A stretch of 64,000 nt of DNA from SIG565 sp045651765 (GCA_045651765.1 JAZRSY010000002.1:62001-126000), one strand, 5' to 3'. Positions 41,982 through 50,787 are shown, counted from the stretch's first letter. The notes: generated by a model not told the origin, from the letters alone. Numbers and translations are program-made.

Positions 41982-42668
41982 CTATAATGCTAACAAAGCT
42001 AACAGCAACTCACCTAAGCCGTAATCTATAGCCCAAATGAATATACCTATAATAAGGCATATGATAAGAACTATAATGGTGTTTTTAAGCACCTCTTTAA
42101 AACCTGGCCAAACGATTTTTTTGGTTTCACTCTTATAATCTCTAACAAAACGAACTATTCTTTTTGGAATGGTAAGTTTGTCTTTAGAGCGTGAAACTAA
42201 AATGTAATCATCTACAAGTAGGTGTGCTATTCCGAATGCAACACATACAAATAATGCTACGGTTACAAGTGCAACCGAAATTAAGTATGTTACATTGGAA
42301 GCCGAAGCTACAGCAAGTGGACGGGTATCAATGTAGAGCACCGGAGCGCTTAATGTTACAACTAACATATAAATAGCTGCAACCAAAGCAAAGGCCGGAG
42401 CGGCATACCTTGCACCCTTGAACTTAAATGTAAAACCACCGCAAACAGTAGCCAATACAGTTAGCAAAAAGCAGAACAATAAATCGCTTGATTTTGCCAT
42501 ATCCACCCCTGCGGCGCTAAGCTTGCCACCGAAGGCCAATGTAGCACCCGAAAGGGTAAATGTTCCTGTCTCAGAAACTATAGTAGCAAAGTTAGTAAAG
42601 AATAAAAATAGTGCTGCAGCACCAAACAAGATTGCCGAAATTTGACAAATTTTGTTTATAACTTTCAT
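41982..42668 (-). CDS. secE: Preprotein translocase subunit SecE with a four-TM N-terminal extension
   Basis: Clamp subunit of the SecYEG channel. The C-terminal 55-60 residues (about 170-225) are a normal bacterial SecE: amphipathic FVRDYKSETKKIVWPGFKEV followed by one membrane helix (196-216). Before it lie about 165 extra residues with four hydrophobic segments (about 9-27, 62-82, 88-108 and 126-150). No stop or frameshift separates them, and the start at 42668 has GGGGGA 7 bases upstream. The rpmG-secE-nusG order supports SecE identity. A start inside the frame giving a short SecE has no evident ribosome site, but I cannot exclude it. Confidence 0.88.
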   Translation of the reverse strand: MKVINKICQISAILFGAAALFLFFTNFATIVSETGTFTLSGATLAFGGKLSAAGVDMAKSSDLLFCFLLTVLATVCGGFTFKFKGARYAAPAFALVAAIYMLVVTLSAPVLYIDTRPLAVASASNVTYLISVALVTVALFVCVAFGIAHLLVDDYILVSRSKDKLTIPKRIVRFVRDYKSETKKIVWPGFKEVLKNTIIVLIICLIIGIFIWAIDYGLGELLLALLAL

Positions 42669-42680
42669 TTCTGCATCCCC

Positions 42681-42830
42681 CTACTTTGTTTCTTTGTGCA
42701 CGGTGTGCTTTTTACAGAACCTGCAATACTTATTCATTTCAAGTCTGTCCGGGTCGTTTTTCTTGTTTTTCATTGTGTTGTAGTTGCGTTGCTTACATTC
42801 TGTGCAAGCCAAAGTTACTTTAACTCTCAT
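42681..42830 (-). CDS. rpmG: 50S ribosomal protein L33, zinc type
   Basis: A 49-residue gene. It reads MRVKVTLACTECKQRNYNT, MKNKKNDPDRLEMNKYC and RFCKKHTVHKETK. The two C-X2-C pairs (CTEC and CRFC) mark the zinc-binding form. GGGAGGTGCCGTC precedes the ATG. It heads the rpmG-secE-nusG cluster, as is usual. Confidence 0.95.
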   Translation of the reverse strand: MRVKVTLACTECKQRNYNTMKNKKNDPDRLEMNKYCRFCKKHTVHKETK

Positions 42831-43045
42831 GACGGCACCTCCCGTTTTACGGAATTTATTTTTGCCTTTATAGGCAAACAGCCTCCCTCAGTAAACACCT
42901 TATATTGACCTTTAAACCATATGTTGCGGCTTAAAAGTAAAGCACATACAATATAGGCGAAATTTACTTAAAATCCTTTTTTTTGCGCAAAAAAAAAGAC
43001 CTTCAGAGGTAATGCCATTATAACACACCGGCCCCTGTTGGTCAA
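42831..43045 (-). promoter_or_regulatory. Promoter and long leader of rpmG-secE-nusG
   Basis: -35 TTGACC (43040-43045) and -10 TATAAT (43017-43022), 17-base spacer, give a leader of about 180 bases before rpmG. The leader holds an 18-base palindrome of seven T, GCGC and seven A (42978-42995), and weak stems near TTTGCCTATAAAGGCAAA (42866-42883 region). I recognise no known riboswitch or tRNA in it. Confidence 0.65.
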
Positions 43046-43073
43046 GTATTTTTTTACATTATTTGCATTTATA

Positions 43074-43556
43074 TTATTTATGGTAGGCTGAACCTTCTTT
43101 AATTTTAAACGCCCTGTATATTTGCTCTAACAACATTATGCGGGCAAGCATATGCGGAAAGGTCATTTTAGAGAATGAAATTTTAACATCGGCCCGCTGT
43201 TTTACCCTGTCGCTTAGCCCGTGAGAGCTGCCAATTATAAATACAACGGTGCTTTTACCCAAATTAACCGAGTTTTCTATCGTTTGGCTGAATTCTTCGG
43301 AAGAAAACTGCCTGCCCTCTATGCACATAGGCAAAACATATGCATTATTGGGTATTTTTTGCAAAATTAAATCGGCCTCTTTTTCAAGCGCTGCATTAAT
43401 TTCAGCATTCGATGGGTTGTCGCTTAAACTTTTTGGTGCAATTTCAATGATTTCTAAATTACAATAATTTTTAAGCCTTTTTTGGTACTCGGCCGAGGCT
43501 TGAGACAAATATTGCTCCTTTAATTTGCCAAGGGCTATTATTTTAACCTTTATCAT
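43074..43556 (-). CDS. rlmH: 23S rRNA (pseudouridine(1915)-N(3))-methyltransferase RlmH
   Basis: SPOUT methyltransferase acting on 70S ribosomes. The 160-residue protein starts MIKVKIIALGKLKEQYL and carries the SAM knot VVFIIGSSHGLSDRV and FSKMTFPHMLARIMLLEQIYRAFKI, ending in the conserved YHK. It overlaps the hydrolase gene upstream by four bases (ATGA). Confidence 0.96.
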   Translation of the reverse strand: MIKVKIIALGKLKEQYLSQASAEYQKRLKNYCNLEIIEIAPKSLSDNPSNAEINAALEKEADLILQKIPNNAYVLPMCIEGRQFSSEEFSQTIENSVNLGKSTVVFIIGSSHGLSDRVKQRADVKISFSKMTFPHMLARIMLLEQIYRAFKIKEGSAYHK

Positions 43557-44344
43557 AAATAAATTACCTCGTTACCGCAGGGGGCCGCAACATTTAAAAC
43601 ATAGTCGCTGCCTTTTTTGGCGCCATAATCAAGCAAGGCGCCGGTTGTGGCGGCGGTGGCCAAAAGCGGTGTGTTATTATGTCGGCTTAGGTGCCCCAAA
43701 ACAAACCTGTTGGTGCCACTACTAAACAAACTTTTAAGCTCGGCAGCACATATATTATTAGAAAGATGGCCCTTTTCGCCCATTATTCTTAACTTAAGTT
43801 CGGCAGGATACGGCCCGTTTTTGAGCATTTTAATGTCGTGGTTAGATTCTAACATAACCAAATTACTGCCAACAAGGGCATTGTGCACAGTGGGGGTTAT
43901 AAGACCCAAATCAGTGCAGACCGAAATTTTAGTACCACCAGGCAATAAAAAAGAATATCCACCCGAGCCTAAAGAATCGTGGCTGGTCTCAAAAAAATTA
44001 GCGCAAACACCATCGATTTCCAACGGAGTATCGGCTGCTATGGGCAAAGCCTTTGTGTTTGGTGCCAGAACATTTAATTCGCAAAGGGTTTTTAATGTGT
44101 TTTCCGATGCTATTACCGGTATATTTAATTTTTTAAGTAAAGTTTTAAGGCCTTTTATGTGGTCGGAATGGGTATGTGTTACAAAAACGGCCGAAATACT
44201 GTTTATGTTTATGCCCTTTTTTTCACACTCTGAATTAAGCGAAGCAAAAGAGGCGCCGGCATCTATAATAATGCCGTTGTTGCCATATCCTATATATGTA
44301 CTGTTGGCTGAACTGCCCGAAAACAAAGCACAAAACCTAGCCAA
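43553..44344 (-). CDS. MBL-fold metallo-hydrolase, WalJ/YycJ-like
   Basis: A 263-residue metallo-beta-lactamase-fold protein. Signs are FSGSSANSTYIGYGNNGIIIDAG, the metal motif FVTHTHSDHIKGL, CTDLGLIT, LESNHDIKML and GHLSRHN. WalJ-type proteins are linked to DNA or RNA end processing and cell-wall control and often lie just before rlmH, as here. The start codon appears to be TTG (44342-44344) behind GGCGGGG. It lies 28 bases after the murA terminator, so it may rely on read-through or an unseen promoter. Confidence 0.85.
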   Translation of the reverse strand: MARFCALFSGSSANSTYIGYGNNGIIIDAGASFASLNSECEKKGININSISAVFVTHTHSDHIKGLKTLLKKLNIPVIASENTLKTLCELNVLAPNTKALPIAADTPLEIDGVCANFFETSHDSLGSGGYSFLLPGGTKISVCTDLGLITPTVHNALVGSNLVMLESNHDIKMLKNGPYPAELKLRIMGEKGHLSNNICAAELKSLFSSGTNRFVLGHLSRHNNTPLLATAATTGALLDYGAKKGSDYVLNVAAPCGNEVIYL

Positions 44345-44371
44345 AATTACCCCGCCTTTCTTAAATATATT

Positions 44372-44397
44372 AAAAGGCTGCCGTGGCAGCCTTTTTT
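44372..44397. terminator. Terminator after murA
   Basis: AAAAGGCTGCC / GGCAGCCTTTT with a two- to four-base loop; the minus-strand T-run follows the murA stop. Confidence 0.8.
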
Positions 44398-45682
44398 AGT
44401 TTGCTTTAAATAGCCCGCCGGTTTCGCTGTCGGTAACCCGTTTAATGTCGGCCCCCAGCGCTGTAAATTTTTCTACAATTTTTTCATAACCGCGGTCTAT
44501 GTGCTGAATTTCTTCAATTTCTGTGGTGCCTTCGGCCATAAGGCCTGCTATAATCATGGCGGCTCCCGCCCTTAAATCCACAGCCTTAACAGGTGCACTG
44601 TTTAATTTTTCCACACCTGTAATTACGGCCATTTTACCATCCACCTGCACCTGTGCTCCCATAAGGGTCAGTTGGTCTACATACCTAAACCTATTATCCC
44701 ACACGCCCTCGGTTATAATGCTTGTACCATCGGCTGTGGCCAAAAGGGTTGCCATTTGAGGCTGCATATCGGTTGGAAAACCGGGATGCGGCATGGTTTT
44801 AACATTGCATTTTTTGGCGCGACCTTTAAGGTAGATTCTAACCTCTTCGTCACCTTGTTCAACCGTGGCACCTGTTTCTACAAGTTTTGCAATAATAGAT
44901 TCAAGGTGTTTTGGTATTACATTAGTAATTGTAACATCGCCCTTGGTGGCAGCAGCGGCAACCAAATATGTTCCCGCTTCGATTTGGTCGGGTATAATGC
45001 TGTAGGTGGTGCCTTTTAACTGCTCCACACCGCGAATTTTAATAACATTTGTGCCGGCGCCCATTATGTTGGCACCCATAGAGTTTAAAAAGTTTGCTAA
45101 ATCTACAATATGGGGTTCGCGGGCAGCGTTTTCTATAACGGTGGTGCCCCTGGCCTTAACGGCAGCAAGCATAATATTAATGGTTGCACCAACCGAAACA
45201 ACATCCAAATAAACCGAGCCGCCGCCTAATTTTTGGCAACGAGCCTCGACCATTCCGTTTTCGATGCTAACCTTAGCACCCAGCGCTTCAAAACCTTTTA
45301 TATGCTGGTCAATTGGCCTAACACCAAAGTTACAACCGCCGGGAGGCGCCACTCTGGCCCTTTTCATTCGGCCTAATAAAGCGCCCAAAAAATAACTTGA
45401 GGCGCGCATATTTTTGGCCATGGCGGCCGAAACAACAAAAGAATTAACACCTGTTGGGTCAATTTCTACCATTGTGTTGTCTAAAAACTTAACCTTCGAA
45501 CCCAAAGCCTCTAAGCAATTGCAAATGGCAGTAACGTCCGATATTTCGGGCAGATTTTCTATTACACAAGGGCTATCGGCTAATAAAACTGCAGGCAAAA
45601 CAGCAACGGCCGCATTTTTTGCGCCGCTTATTCTTACAGTTCCTTTTAACCTTTTGCCGCCTTTAATAACGAACTTTTCCAA
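44396..45682 (-). CDS. murA: UDP-N-acetylglucosamine 1-carboxyvinyltransferase
   Basis: First committed step of peptidoglycan synthesis and target of fosfomycin. The 428-residue protein has ISGAKNAAVAVLPA (substrate Lys-Asn), and the catalytic loop APPGGCNFGVRPIDQH, where the nucleophilic Cys is present, so fosfomycin sensitivity is expected from that residue. GFPTDMQPQMATLL and DLRAGAAMIIAGL complete the fold. A consensus promoter is upstream. Confidence 0.97.
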   Translation of the reverse strand: MEKFVIKGGKRLKGTVRISGAKNAAVAVLPAVLLADSPCVIENLPEISDVTAICNCLEALGSKVKFLDNTMVEIDPTGVNSFVVSAAMAKNMRASSYFLGALLGRMKRARVAPPGGCNFGVRPIDQHIKGFEALGAKVSIENGMVEARCQKLGGGSVYLDVVSVGATINIMLAAVKARGTTVIENAAREPHIVDLANFLNSMGANIMGAGTNVIKIRGVEQLKGTTYSIIPDQIEAGTYLVAAAATKGDVTITNVIPKHLESIIAKLVETGATVEQGDEEVRIYLKGRAKKCNVKTMPHPGFPTDMQPQMATLLATADGTSIITEGVWDNRFRYVDQLTLMGAQVQVDGKMAVITGVEKLNSAPVKAVDLRAGAAMIIAGLMAEGTTEIEEIQHIDRGYEKIVEKFTALGADIKRVTDSETGGLFKAN

Positions 45683-45764
45683 AAAAACACCCCTTAAAAC
45701 ATTGTCTTAAAATAGTATTTCCGTTTTGGGTTTATTTTTTATTAAAACATTATTCCATTTATTC

Positions 45765-45793
45765 ATTATAATAGCAAACCCTTATATTGTCAA
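45765..45793 (-). promoter_or_regulatory. Promoter of murA
   Basis: -35 TTGACA (45788-45793) and -10 TATAAT (45765-45770), 17-base spacer, minus strand, about 80 bases before the murA start. Confidence 0.85.
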
Positions 45794-45855
45794 TTTTATT
45801 TTTAACCACTATATTTTGTGGTATTTGGGCAAATTAAAATTTTTTAAAATATATC

Positions 45856-45884
45856 TTCTTTTTTTTGCAAATATTTGGTATAAT
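45856..45884 (+). promoter_or_regulatory. Extended -10 promoter of the hydrolase-murF-ddl-CDF operon
   Basis: TGG-TATAAT (extended -10, TATAAT at 45879-45884) with a poor -35, TTCTTT at 45856-45861. It points at the hydrolase start 30 bases downstream. Confidence 0.55.
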
Positions 45885-45914
45885 AAATTAAGTATATATT
45901 GTAGGGGCGCAAAA

Positions 45915-46679
45915 ATGGATATAATTATTAATAATTTAAAAATCCACTATAAAGAAAACGGAACCGGGCAGGATGTATTGTTACTGCACGGTTGGGGCTC
46001 GAGCTCGGATGTTTATTCGGCGTTAATGAATGCCCCCGGTTTTAATTGCCGTTTTGTTGCACCCGATTTTCCGGGTTGCGGCCAAAGTGAAACTATGAAA
46101 GAGCCTTGGAATATACAAGATTACGCAAATTTCACATTAGAATTGATTGACAAATTAGGACTTCAAAACCCAATTATTGCAGGCCACTCGCACGGCGGCA
46201 GGGTTTGCCTTTATTTAGCCGGCAACGGTTTATTAAACCCGCCAAAAATTATTTTGTTGGATTCGGCCGGTTTAATACCTAAAAAAACATTAAAACAAAA
46301 ATTCAGAGCAAACAGTTTTAAATTCATTAAAAAAACATTAAGCCTGCCTGTAATTAAAAATTATTCGCAAGAATTATTAAATAAAGCCCGCGCACACTAC
46401 GGCTCGGCCGATTATAATGCTGCGCCGCCTGTGTTAAGGCAAACATTGGTTTCGCTCGTTAACACCGATTTACGCCATATTTTACCAAATATTAAAAGCC
46501 CAACTCTGCTTATTTGGGGCGATAACGACACCGCCACCCCACTTTCCGACGCAAAAATTATTGAAAGCCTTATACCCGATTCGGGTTTGTGTGTTTTAAA
46601 TGGTACGGGGCATTTTTCATTTTGCGAAAAACCCATGCAGGCAATTGCCATTATTAAAAGCTTTTTAGGGGGTAATTAA
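45915..46679 (+). CDS. Alpha/beta hydrolase
   Basis: A 254-residue soluble alpha/beta-hydrolase. Oxyanion motif LLLHGWGSSSDVY, nucleophile in AGHSHGGRVCL (Ser in G-H-S-H-G), acid in IWGDNDTATPL and catalytic His in NGTGHFSFCEKP. The substrate is not predictable. Its position as first gene before the MurF-like ligase and ddl suggests a link to wall precursor or lipid metabolism, but this is only context. ATG 45915 follows AGGGGCGCAAAA; the upstream open frame is A/T-rich promoter DNA. Confidence 0.85.
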   Translation: MDIIINNLKIHYKENGTGQDVLLLHGWGSSSDVYSALMNAPGFNCRFVAPDFPGCGQSETMKEPWNIQDYANFTLELIDKLGLQNPIIAGHSHGGRVCLYLAGNGLLNPPKIILLDSAGLIPKKTLKQKFRANSFKFIKKTLSLPVIKNYSQELLNKARAHYGSADYNAAPPVLRQTLVSLVNTDLRHILPNIKSPTLLIWGDNDTATPLSDAKIIESLIPDSGLCVLNGTGHFSFCEKPMQAIAIIKSFLGGN

Positions 46680-46680
46680 C

Positions 46681-48252
46681 ATGGACAACACAATGTTTAT
46701 ATTATTTTGTGCAGTTATGTTGGTTTCGGCTTTGTTTTCACTTATAAAGCAATTCCAAATGCTGCAACAAAACTCCTATTTCCCTTCCCGCTATTTTAAA
46801 TGGATTTCGGACTCTTATTTTAACAGCCTTATTGTTTTAACGGTTGTTTTTTGCTTAATATCGGTAAGTTTTGGTTTGAATATTTATTTATCGTTTGCTT
46901 TGGCGGTGATATTTGCGGTTTTACGCATTATAAGCGCTATAAAAGAGCATAAAAAATCTATTAAAAAATTAGTTTTTACTAAGCGCATTTGGCGGCTTTT
47001 TGGTGCAGCATTTTTATTATTAGTAATTATTTTTGCCGTAAGCAACTGCGCCTCGGCGTTAGTTAAGGGTATATTTTTTGGTCTGCTTTTATTTTTAAGT
47101 GTTTTTACCCCTGTATTAGTTTTTGCAGCTTATTATATAACATACCCCATTGAAAAAGCTTTTAACAACTACTATATTTCGGATGCTAAAAAAATAATTG
47201 CCGCACACGGCGGACTTACGGTTGTTGGTGTTACGGGGAGTTACGGCAAAACCGGAACAAAATTTATTTTACAAAAATTATTAAGCGAAAAATTTAATGT
47301 TTTGGCAACTCCGCAAAGTTTTAATACACCGCTTGGAGTGGTTAGAACCATTCGCGAAAAGTTAAAACCCGCCACACAAATTTTTGTTTGCGAAATGGGG
47401 GCTAAAAATATTGGCGACATTAAAGAGATTTGCGACATTGTAAATCCCACCGTTGGCATTATTACCTCGGTTGGCCCACAACACCTTGAAACCTTTAAAA
47501 CAACCGACAATGTTTTTAAAACAAAATTCGAATTATATGATGCCTGCAAACAAAATGGTGGCAGGGTGTTTGTGAACACCGAAAGCGAGGTTATTAAAAA
47601 CAACCTTGAAGGGAAATCTTGCGTTACCTATGGTTTTAAAGATTCTGATGTTATGGCGCAAAACATAACCTATTCCGAATCAGGCGCCGAGTTTGATATT
47701 GTTGTGGGCAACACCACAATACCGGTCAAAACAAAACTGCTTGGCCGCCACAATGTGCTTAATATAACGGGTGCCGCCGCAATAGCCTTAAGCCTTGGCG
47801 TTACCCCCGAAGACATTAGGTTTGCCGTTTCGCGTTTGGAACCCACCGAGCACCGCTTAGAACTTAAAAGTTACATTAACGGCTCGGTTGTGCTGGATGA
47901 CGCTTATAACGCCAACCCCGAAGGCTGTATTGAGGCCGTTAGCGTTCTTTCTTGCTTTAATAACAAGAAAAAGGTTATTATAACCCCCGGGCTTGTAGAA
48001 CTTGGCGAAAAAGAATATGATTTTAATTATAAATTAGGTCTTGCTGCCGCTCAGGTTTGTGATATAATAATTTTAGTGGGCAAAAACCGCAGCATCCCGC
48101 TAAGCGATGCCATTAACACAACGGCATTTAACAAAGAAAACCTTTTTGTAGTTTCTTCGTTTGCCGAGGCACTAAAGGTTTACACCCAATTTGCCGACAG
48201 CAATACCGCTTTGCTTATTGAAAACGATTTGCCCGATAACTATTTAAATTAA
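46681..48252 (+). CDS. Membrane-anchored Mur ligase, MurF-like
   Basis: A 523-residue Mur ligase. Residues 1 to about 155 hold about five membrane segments. The ATP loop GVTGSYGKTGTK is at 183-194, followed by FVCEMGAKNIGDI, ITSVGPQHLETF, the central RHNVLNITGAAAIAL and the C-terminal EHRLELK, VLDDAYNANPEG and VIITPGLVELG seen in MurF. The usual cytosolic N-terminal domain of MurF that holds UDP-MurNAc-tripeptide is absent and replaced by the membrane part. The next gene is ddl, maker of D-Ala-D-Ala, which favours MurF chemistry at the membrane. MurT-like or amide ligase roles are alternatives. Confidence 0.8.
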   Translation: MDNTMFILFCAVMLVSALFSLIKQFQMLQQNSYFPSRYFKWISDSYFNSLIVLTVVFCLISVSFGLNIYLSFALAVIFAVLRIISAIKEHKKSIKKLVFTKRIWRLFGAAFLLLVIIFAVSNCASALVKGIFFGLLLFLSVFTPVLVFAAYYITYPIEKAFNNYYISDAKKIIAAHGGLTVVGVTGSYGKTGTKFILQKLLSEKFNVLATPQSFNTPLGVVRTIREKLKPATQIFVCEMGAKNIGDIKEICDIVNPTVGIITSVGPQHLETFKTTDNVFKTKFELYDACKQNGGRVFVNTESEVIKNNLEGKSCVTYGFKDSDVMAQNITYSESGAEFDIVVGNTTIPVKTKLLGRHNVLNITGAAAIALSLGVTPEDIRFAVSRLEPTEHRLELKSYINGSVVLDDAYNANPEGCIEAVSVLSCFNNKKKVIITPGLVELGEKEYDFNYKLGLAAAQVCDIIILVGKNRSIPLSDAINTTAFNKENLFVVSSFAEALKVYTQFADSNTALLIENDLPDNYLN

Positions 48253-48264
48253 TGGAGTGCTTTT

Positions 48265-49446
48265 ATGAAAACAAATTTAGCTGTAATTTTTGGTTGCCGC
48301 TCGGTAGAGCACGAGGTTTCTATTATTTCGGCTGTGCAGGCAATACATTCGGTTGACCCTAACAAATACAATGTTATTCCGTTATATGTTGCCAAAAACG
48401 GCGAGATGTATACCGGCGAACATCTTAAAACAATAGAAGAATTTAAAAATATGCAAAGCCTTATTAAAAAAGCCGACCGTGTAACCTTGGTTCGAGAGGG
48501 CGAAAATGTAGTAATAAAGCATTTGGATAATAAACTTTTCAATAAAAAAGCCGACATTTCAGTGGATGTTGCCTTCCCGATAGTTCACGGCACCAACTGT
48601 GAAGACGGCACCATTGCAGGTTATTTGGAATTTTTAAATTTACCTTATATTGGCTGCGATATTTTGTCGGCTGCCATTGGTATGGATAAGGCTGTGTTTA
48701 AAGATGTTTTGGCCGCCGCAGATATTCCTGTGCTGCCTTGTGTTAAATTCAGCGCACGCGAATATTCGCAAAACAGCCAAGAAATTGAAGATAAAATTAT
48801 TAAGTCCTTTGATTTCCCTGTTATAATTAAACCCATTAACTTAGGTTCAAGCGTTGGTATAAGCAAGGCCGAAAATTTAGAAGAATTACGTGCAGCCATT
48901 ACCCTTGCGGCCTCATTTGCCGACAATATTTTGGCCGAACACGCTATTTCGGATTTACGCGAAATTAACTGCTCGGTTTTAGGCGATGGCGACAGTTGCG
49001 AAGCCTCGGTTTGCGAAGAACCCATTATGCACGACAAAATTTTATCTTATAAAGATAAATATATGGGCAACAGCGGCTCTAAGGGTATGGCTTCTTTGGG
49101 GCGCGAACTACCCGCCAATATTCCGCAAGAAAAATCCGACGAAATAAGAGAGCTTTCCAAAAAAATATTCAAGGCCATTGGTGCCTCAGGTGTTGTTAGA
49201 ATTGACTACCTTTTAAACAGCAAAACCGGCGAGGTTTTTGCCAATGAAATTAATACTATTCCCGGTTCCCTTTCATTCTATTTGTGGGAAGCCACCGGCA
49301 TAAAATACCCCGAACTTATAGACCGCCTGGTTGAACTCGCCTTCAAACGCAGCAGGGCTCGCCAAGGTCTTACATTCACAATTAACACAAACATACTCTC
49401 GGGTGTTTCTTTTGGCACCAAGGGGGCAAAAGGAAGTAAATTTTAA
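48265..49446 (+). CDS. ddl: D-alanine--D-alanine ligase
   Basis: ATP-grasp ligase making the D-Ala-D-Ala dipeptide. The 393-residue protein has FGCRSVEHEVSIISA, VAFPIVHGTNCEDGTIAGYLE, IIKPINLGSSVGIS, the omega loop SYKDKYMG with Tyr (D-Ala type rather than the Lys-His of VanA ligases), and FANEINTIPGSLSFYLWEATG. It is 13 bases after the MurF-like gene, and its stop overlaps the CDF start (TAATG). Confidence 0.93.
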   Translation: MKTNLAVIFGCRSVEHEVSIISAVQAIHSVDPNKYNVIPLYVAKNGEMYTGEHLKTIEEFKNMQSLIKKADRVTLVREGENVVIKHLDNKLFNKKADISVDVAFPIVHGTNCEDGTIAGYLEFLNLPYIGCDILSAAIGMDKAVFKDVLAAADIPVLPCVKFSAREYSQNSQEIEDKIIKSFDFPVIIKPINLGSSVGISKAENLEELRAAITLAASFADNILAEHAISDLREINCSVLGDGDSCEASVCEEPIMHDKILSYKDKYMGNSGSKGMASLGRELPANIPQEKSDEIRELSKKIFKAIGASGVVRIDYLLNSKTGEVFANEINTIPGSLSFYLWEATGIKYPELIDRLVELAFKRSRARQGLTFTINTNILSGVSFGTKGAKGSKF

Positions 49447-50630
49447 TGACTAAACTTTTAATGCGGTTGTTTATTAAAAATTATAATAACACTTTGGACA
49501 TTAATGTTCGAAGGCATTATGGCACGCTGGCCTCATTTGTAGGAATATTTTGCAATGTTATTTTAAGCGGTTTTAAAATAGCAGCCGGTGCAATATCGGG
49601 CAGTATTTCTATTATTGCCGACGGTCTTAACAACCTTTCCGATATGGGCTCGTCGGTAATAACCATGATAGGCTTTCGCATCTCTAACAAGCCTGCCGAC
49701 AAAGACCACCCCTATGGCCACGGCCGAATGGAATATATGTCGGCCTTTATTGTTGCGGTGCTTATTTTGTTTGTGGGCATAGAACTTCTTAAAGAATCGG
49801 TCGGTTCTATTTTTAATGGCACCCCGCAACCCGTTTATCCGCTAATTTCGGTAATAATTTTGGCGGTTTCGGCATTAATTAAGTTGTGGCTTTTCTTTTT
49901 TAATAAACACTTTTCTAAAAAAATTGAATCTCAGGTGCTTTTGGCCACCGCGCAAGATTCTTTTAACGACTTTTTAGGCACAACCGCAATTTTAATTGGC
50001 GTTTTAATTTCGAGAATTTTTGTTTTACCCTTTAATTTAGACGCCATTATGGGTATGGGCGTTGCACTGTTTATTTTATATTCCGGTTACAACCTGGCCC
50101 GCGAAACCGTTAACATTATTTTGGGTGAACCCCCAAAGCCCGAAAAGGTTAGTGAGATTGAAAACACAATTTTTTCGTTTGAAGAATTTTTGGGTGTGCA
50201 CGATTTAATTGTGCATAACTACGGCCCGGGGCGCGAGTTTGCTTCGGTGCATGTTGAGGTGCCCGAAAATACCGACATTGTAAAGTGCCATGAAAAAATT
50301 GATTTGTGCGAAAAGCTCGTTAAAGAAAAATTGGGTATAGAATTGGTTATACATATGGACCCAATTGAAACCAATAACGAAATTGTAAATTCCACCAAAG
50401 CCAGCATTTTATCAGAACTTAAAAAAATACACCCGAACATAACCATACACGATTTTAGAATGACACCAAAATCGGAAAACCGTACAAACTTTATTTTTGA
50501 CACCGTGGTGCCGGCCGATTTAAAATTAACCGAGCAAGAATTAAAACAAAAAATTGACCAAATCGTTAAAAATATTGATAATACATATTATTGTGTAATA
50601 ACCTTTGATAACGATTTTACAGGAAAATAA
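49446..50630 (+). CDS. Cation diffusion facilitator family transporter
   Basis: Divalent cation efflux/antiport protein, 394 residues with six membrane segments (about residues 25-230) and a C-terminal cytoplasmic ferredoxin-like domain. The metal sites are in SIIADGLNNLSDMGSS (D-x3-N/D) and KDHPYGHGRMEYMSA, with a second pair around TAQDSFNDFLGTTA. HDLIVHNYGPGREFASVHVEVP is the start of the soluble domain. The metal (Zn, Mn or Fe) cannot be told from sequence. It lies opposite the feo operon across a terminator. Confidence 0.92.
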   Translation: MTKLLMRLFIKNYNNTLDINVRRHYGTLASFVGIFCNVILSGFKIAAGAISGSISIIADGLNNLSDMGSSVITMIGFRISNKPADKDHPYGHGRMEYMSAFIVAVLILFVGIELLKESVGSIFNGTPQPVYPLISVIILAVSALIKLWLFFFNKHFSKKIESQVLLATAQDSFNDFLGTTAILIGVLISRIFVLPFNLDAIMGMGVALFILYSGYNLARETVNIILGEPPKPEKVSEIENTIFSFEEFLGVHDLIVHNYGPGREFASVHVEVPENTDIVKCHEKIDLCEKLVKEKLGIELVIHMDPIETNNEIVNSTKASILSELKKIHPNITIHDFRMTPKSENRTNFIFDTVVPADLKLTEQELKQKIDQIVKNIDNTYYCVITFDNDFTGK

Positions 50631-50663
50631 AACAGTGCAGGTATTTTACCTGCACTGTTTTTT
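50629..50663. terminator. Bidirectional terminator between the CDF gene and the feo operon
   Basis: AAAACAGTGCAGGTA / TACCTGCACTGTTTT with T-runs both ways. The last four codons of the FeoB-associated gene lie in the stem. Confidence 0.88.
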
Positions 50664-50786
50664 ATTGCAATTTTCAGCATAAGGGCAACCAATACATTTT
50701 GAGCCCTTTTTCTTTTGTTTTACAATATAGCAAACGGCCGCCGCCAAAACGGCGGCCACTATTAATATAATTATAATATTTTCCAT
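50646..50786 (-). CDS. FeoB-associated Cys-rich membrane protein
   Basis: A 46-residue protein: one N-terminal membrane segment (ENIIIILIVAAVLAAAVCYIV) then basic KQKKKG and cysteines in KCIGCPYAENC and the terminal QCR. This is the FeoB-associated Cys-rich protein layout, thought to assist FeoB-dependent iron uptake. Its ATG lies two bases after the feoB stop. The frame ends inside the bidirectional terminator. Confidence 0.88.
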   Translation of the reverse strand: MENIIIILIVAAVLAAAVCYIVKQKKKGSKCIGCPYAENCNKKQCR

Positions 50787-50787
50787 T

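Noticed and set aside
42978..42995. T7-GCGC-A7 palindrome as an intrinsic terminator
   Set aside because: The stem is A-T only apart from four bases and no T-run follows it; it lies within the leader of an essential operon.
43647..44399. A 250-codon plus-strand frame opposite the WalJ-like gene
   Set aside because: The minus-strand protein has full metal motifs and coupling to rlmH; the plus frame has none and runs into the murA terminator.
48265..49446. Vancomycin-resistance type D-Ala-D-Lac ligase
   Set aside because: The omega loop has Tyr (KDKYMG) as in D-Ala-D-Ala ligases, and no vanH or vanX is adjacent.
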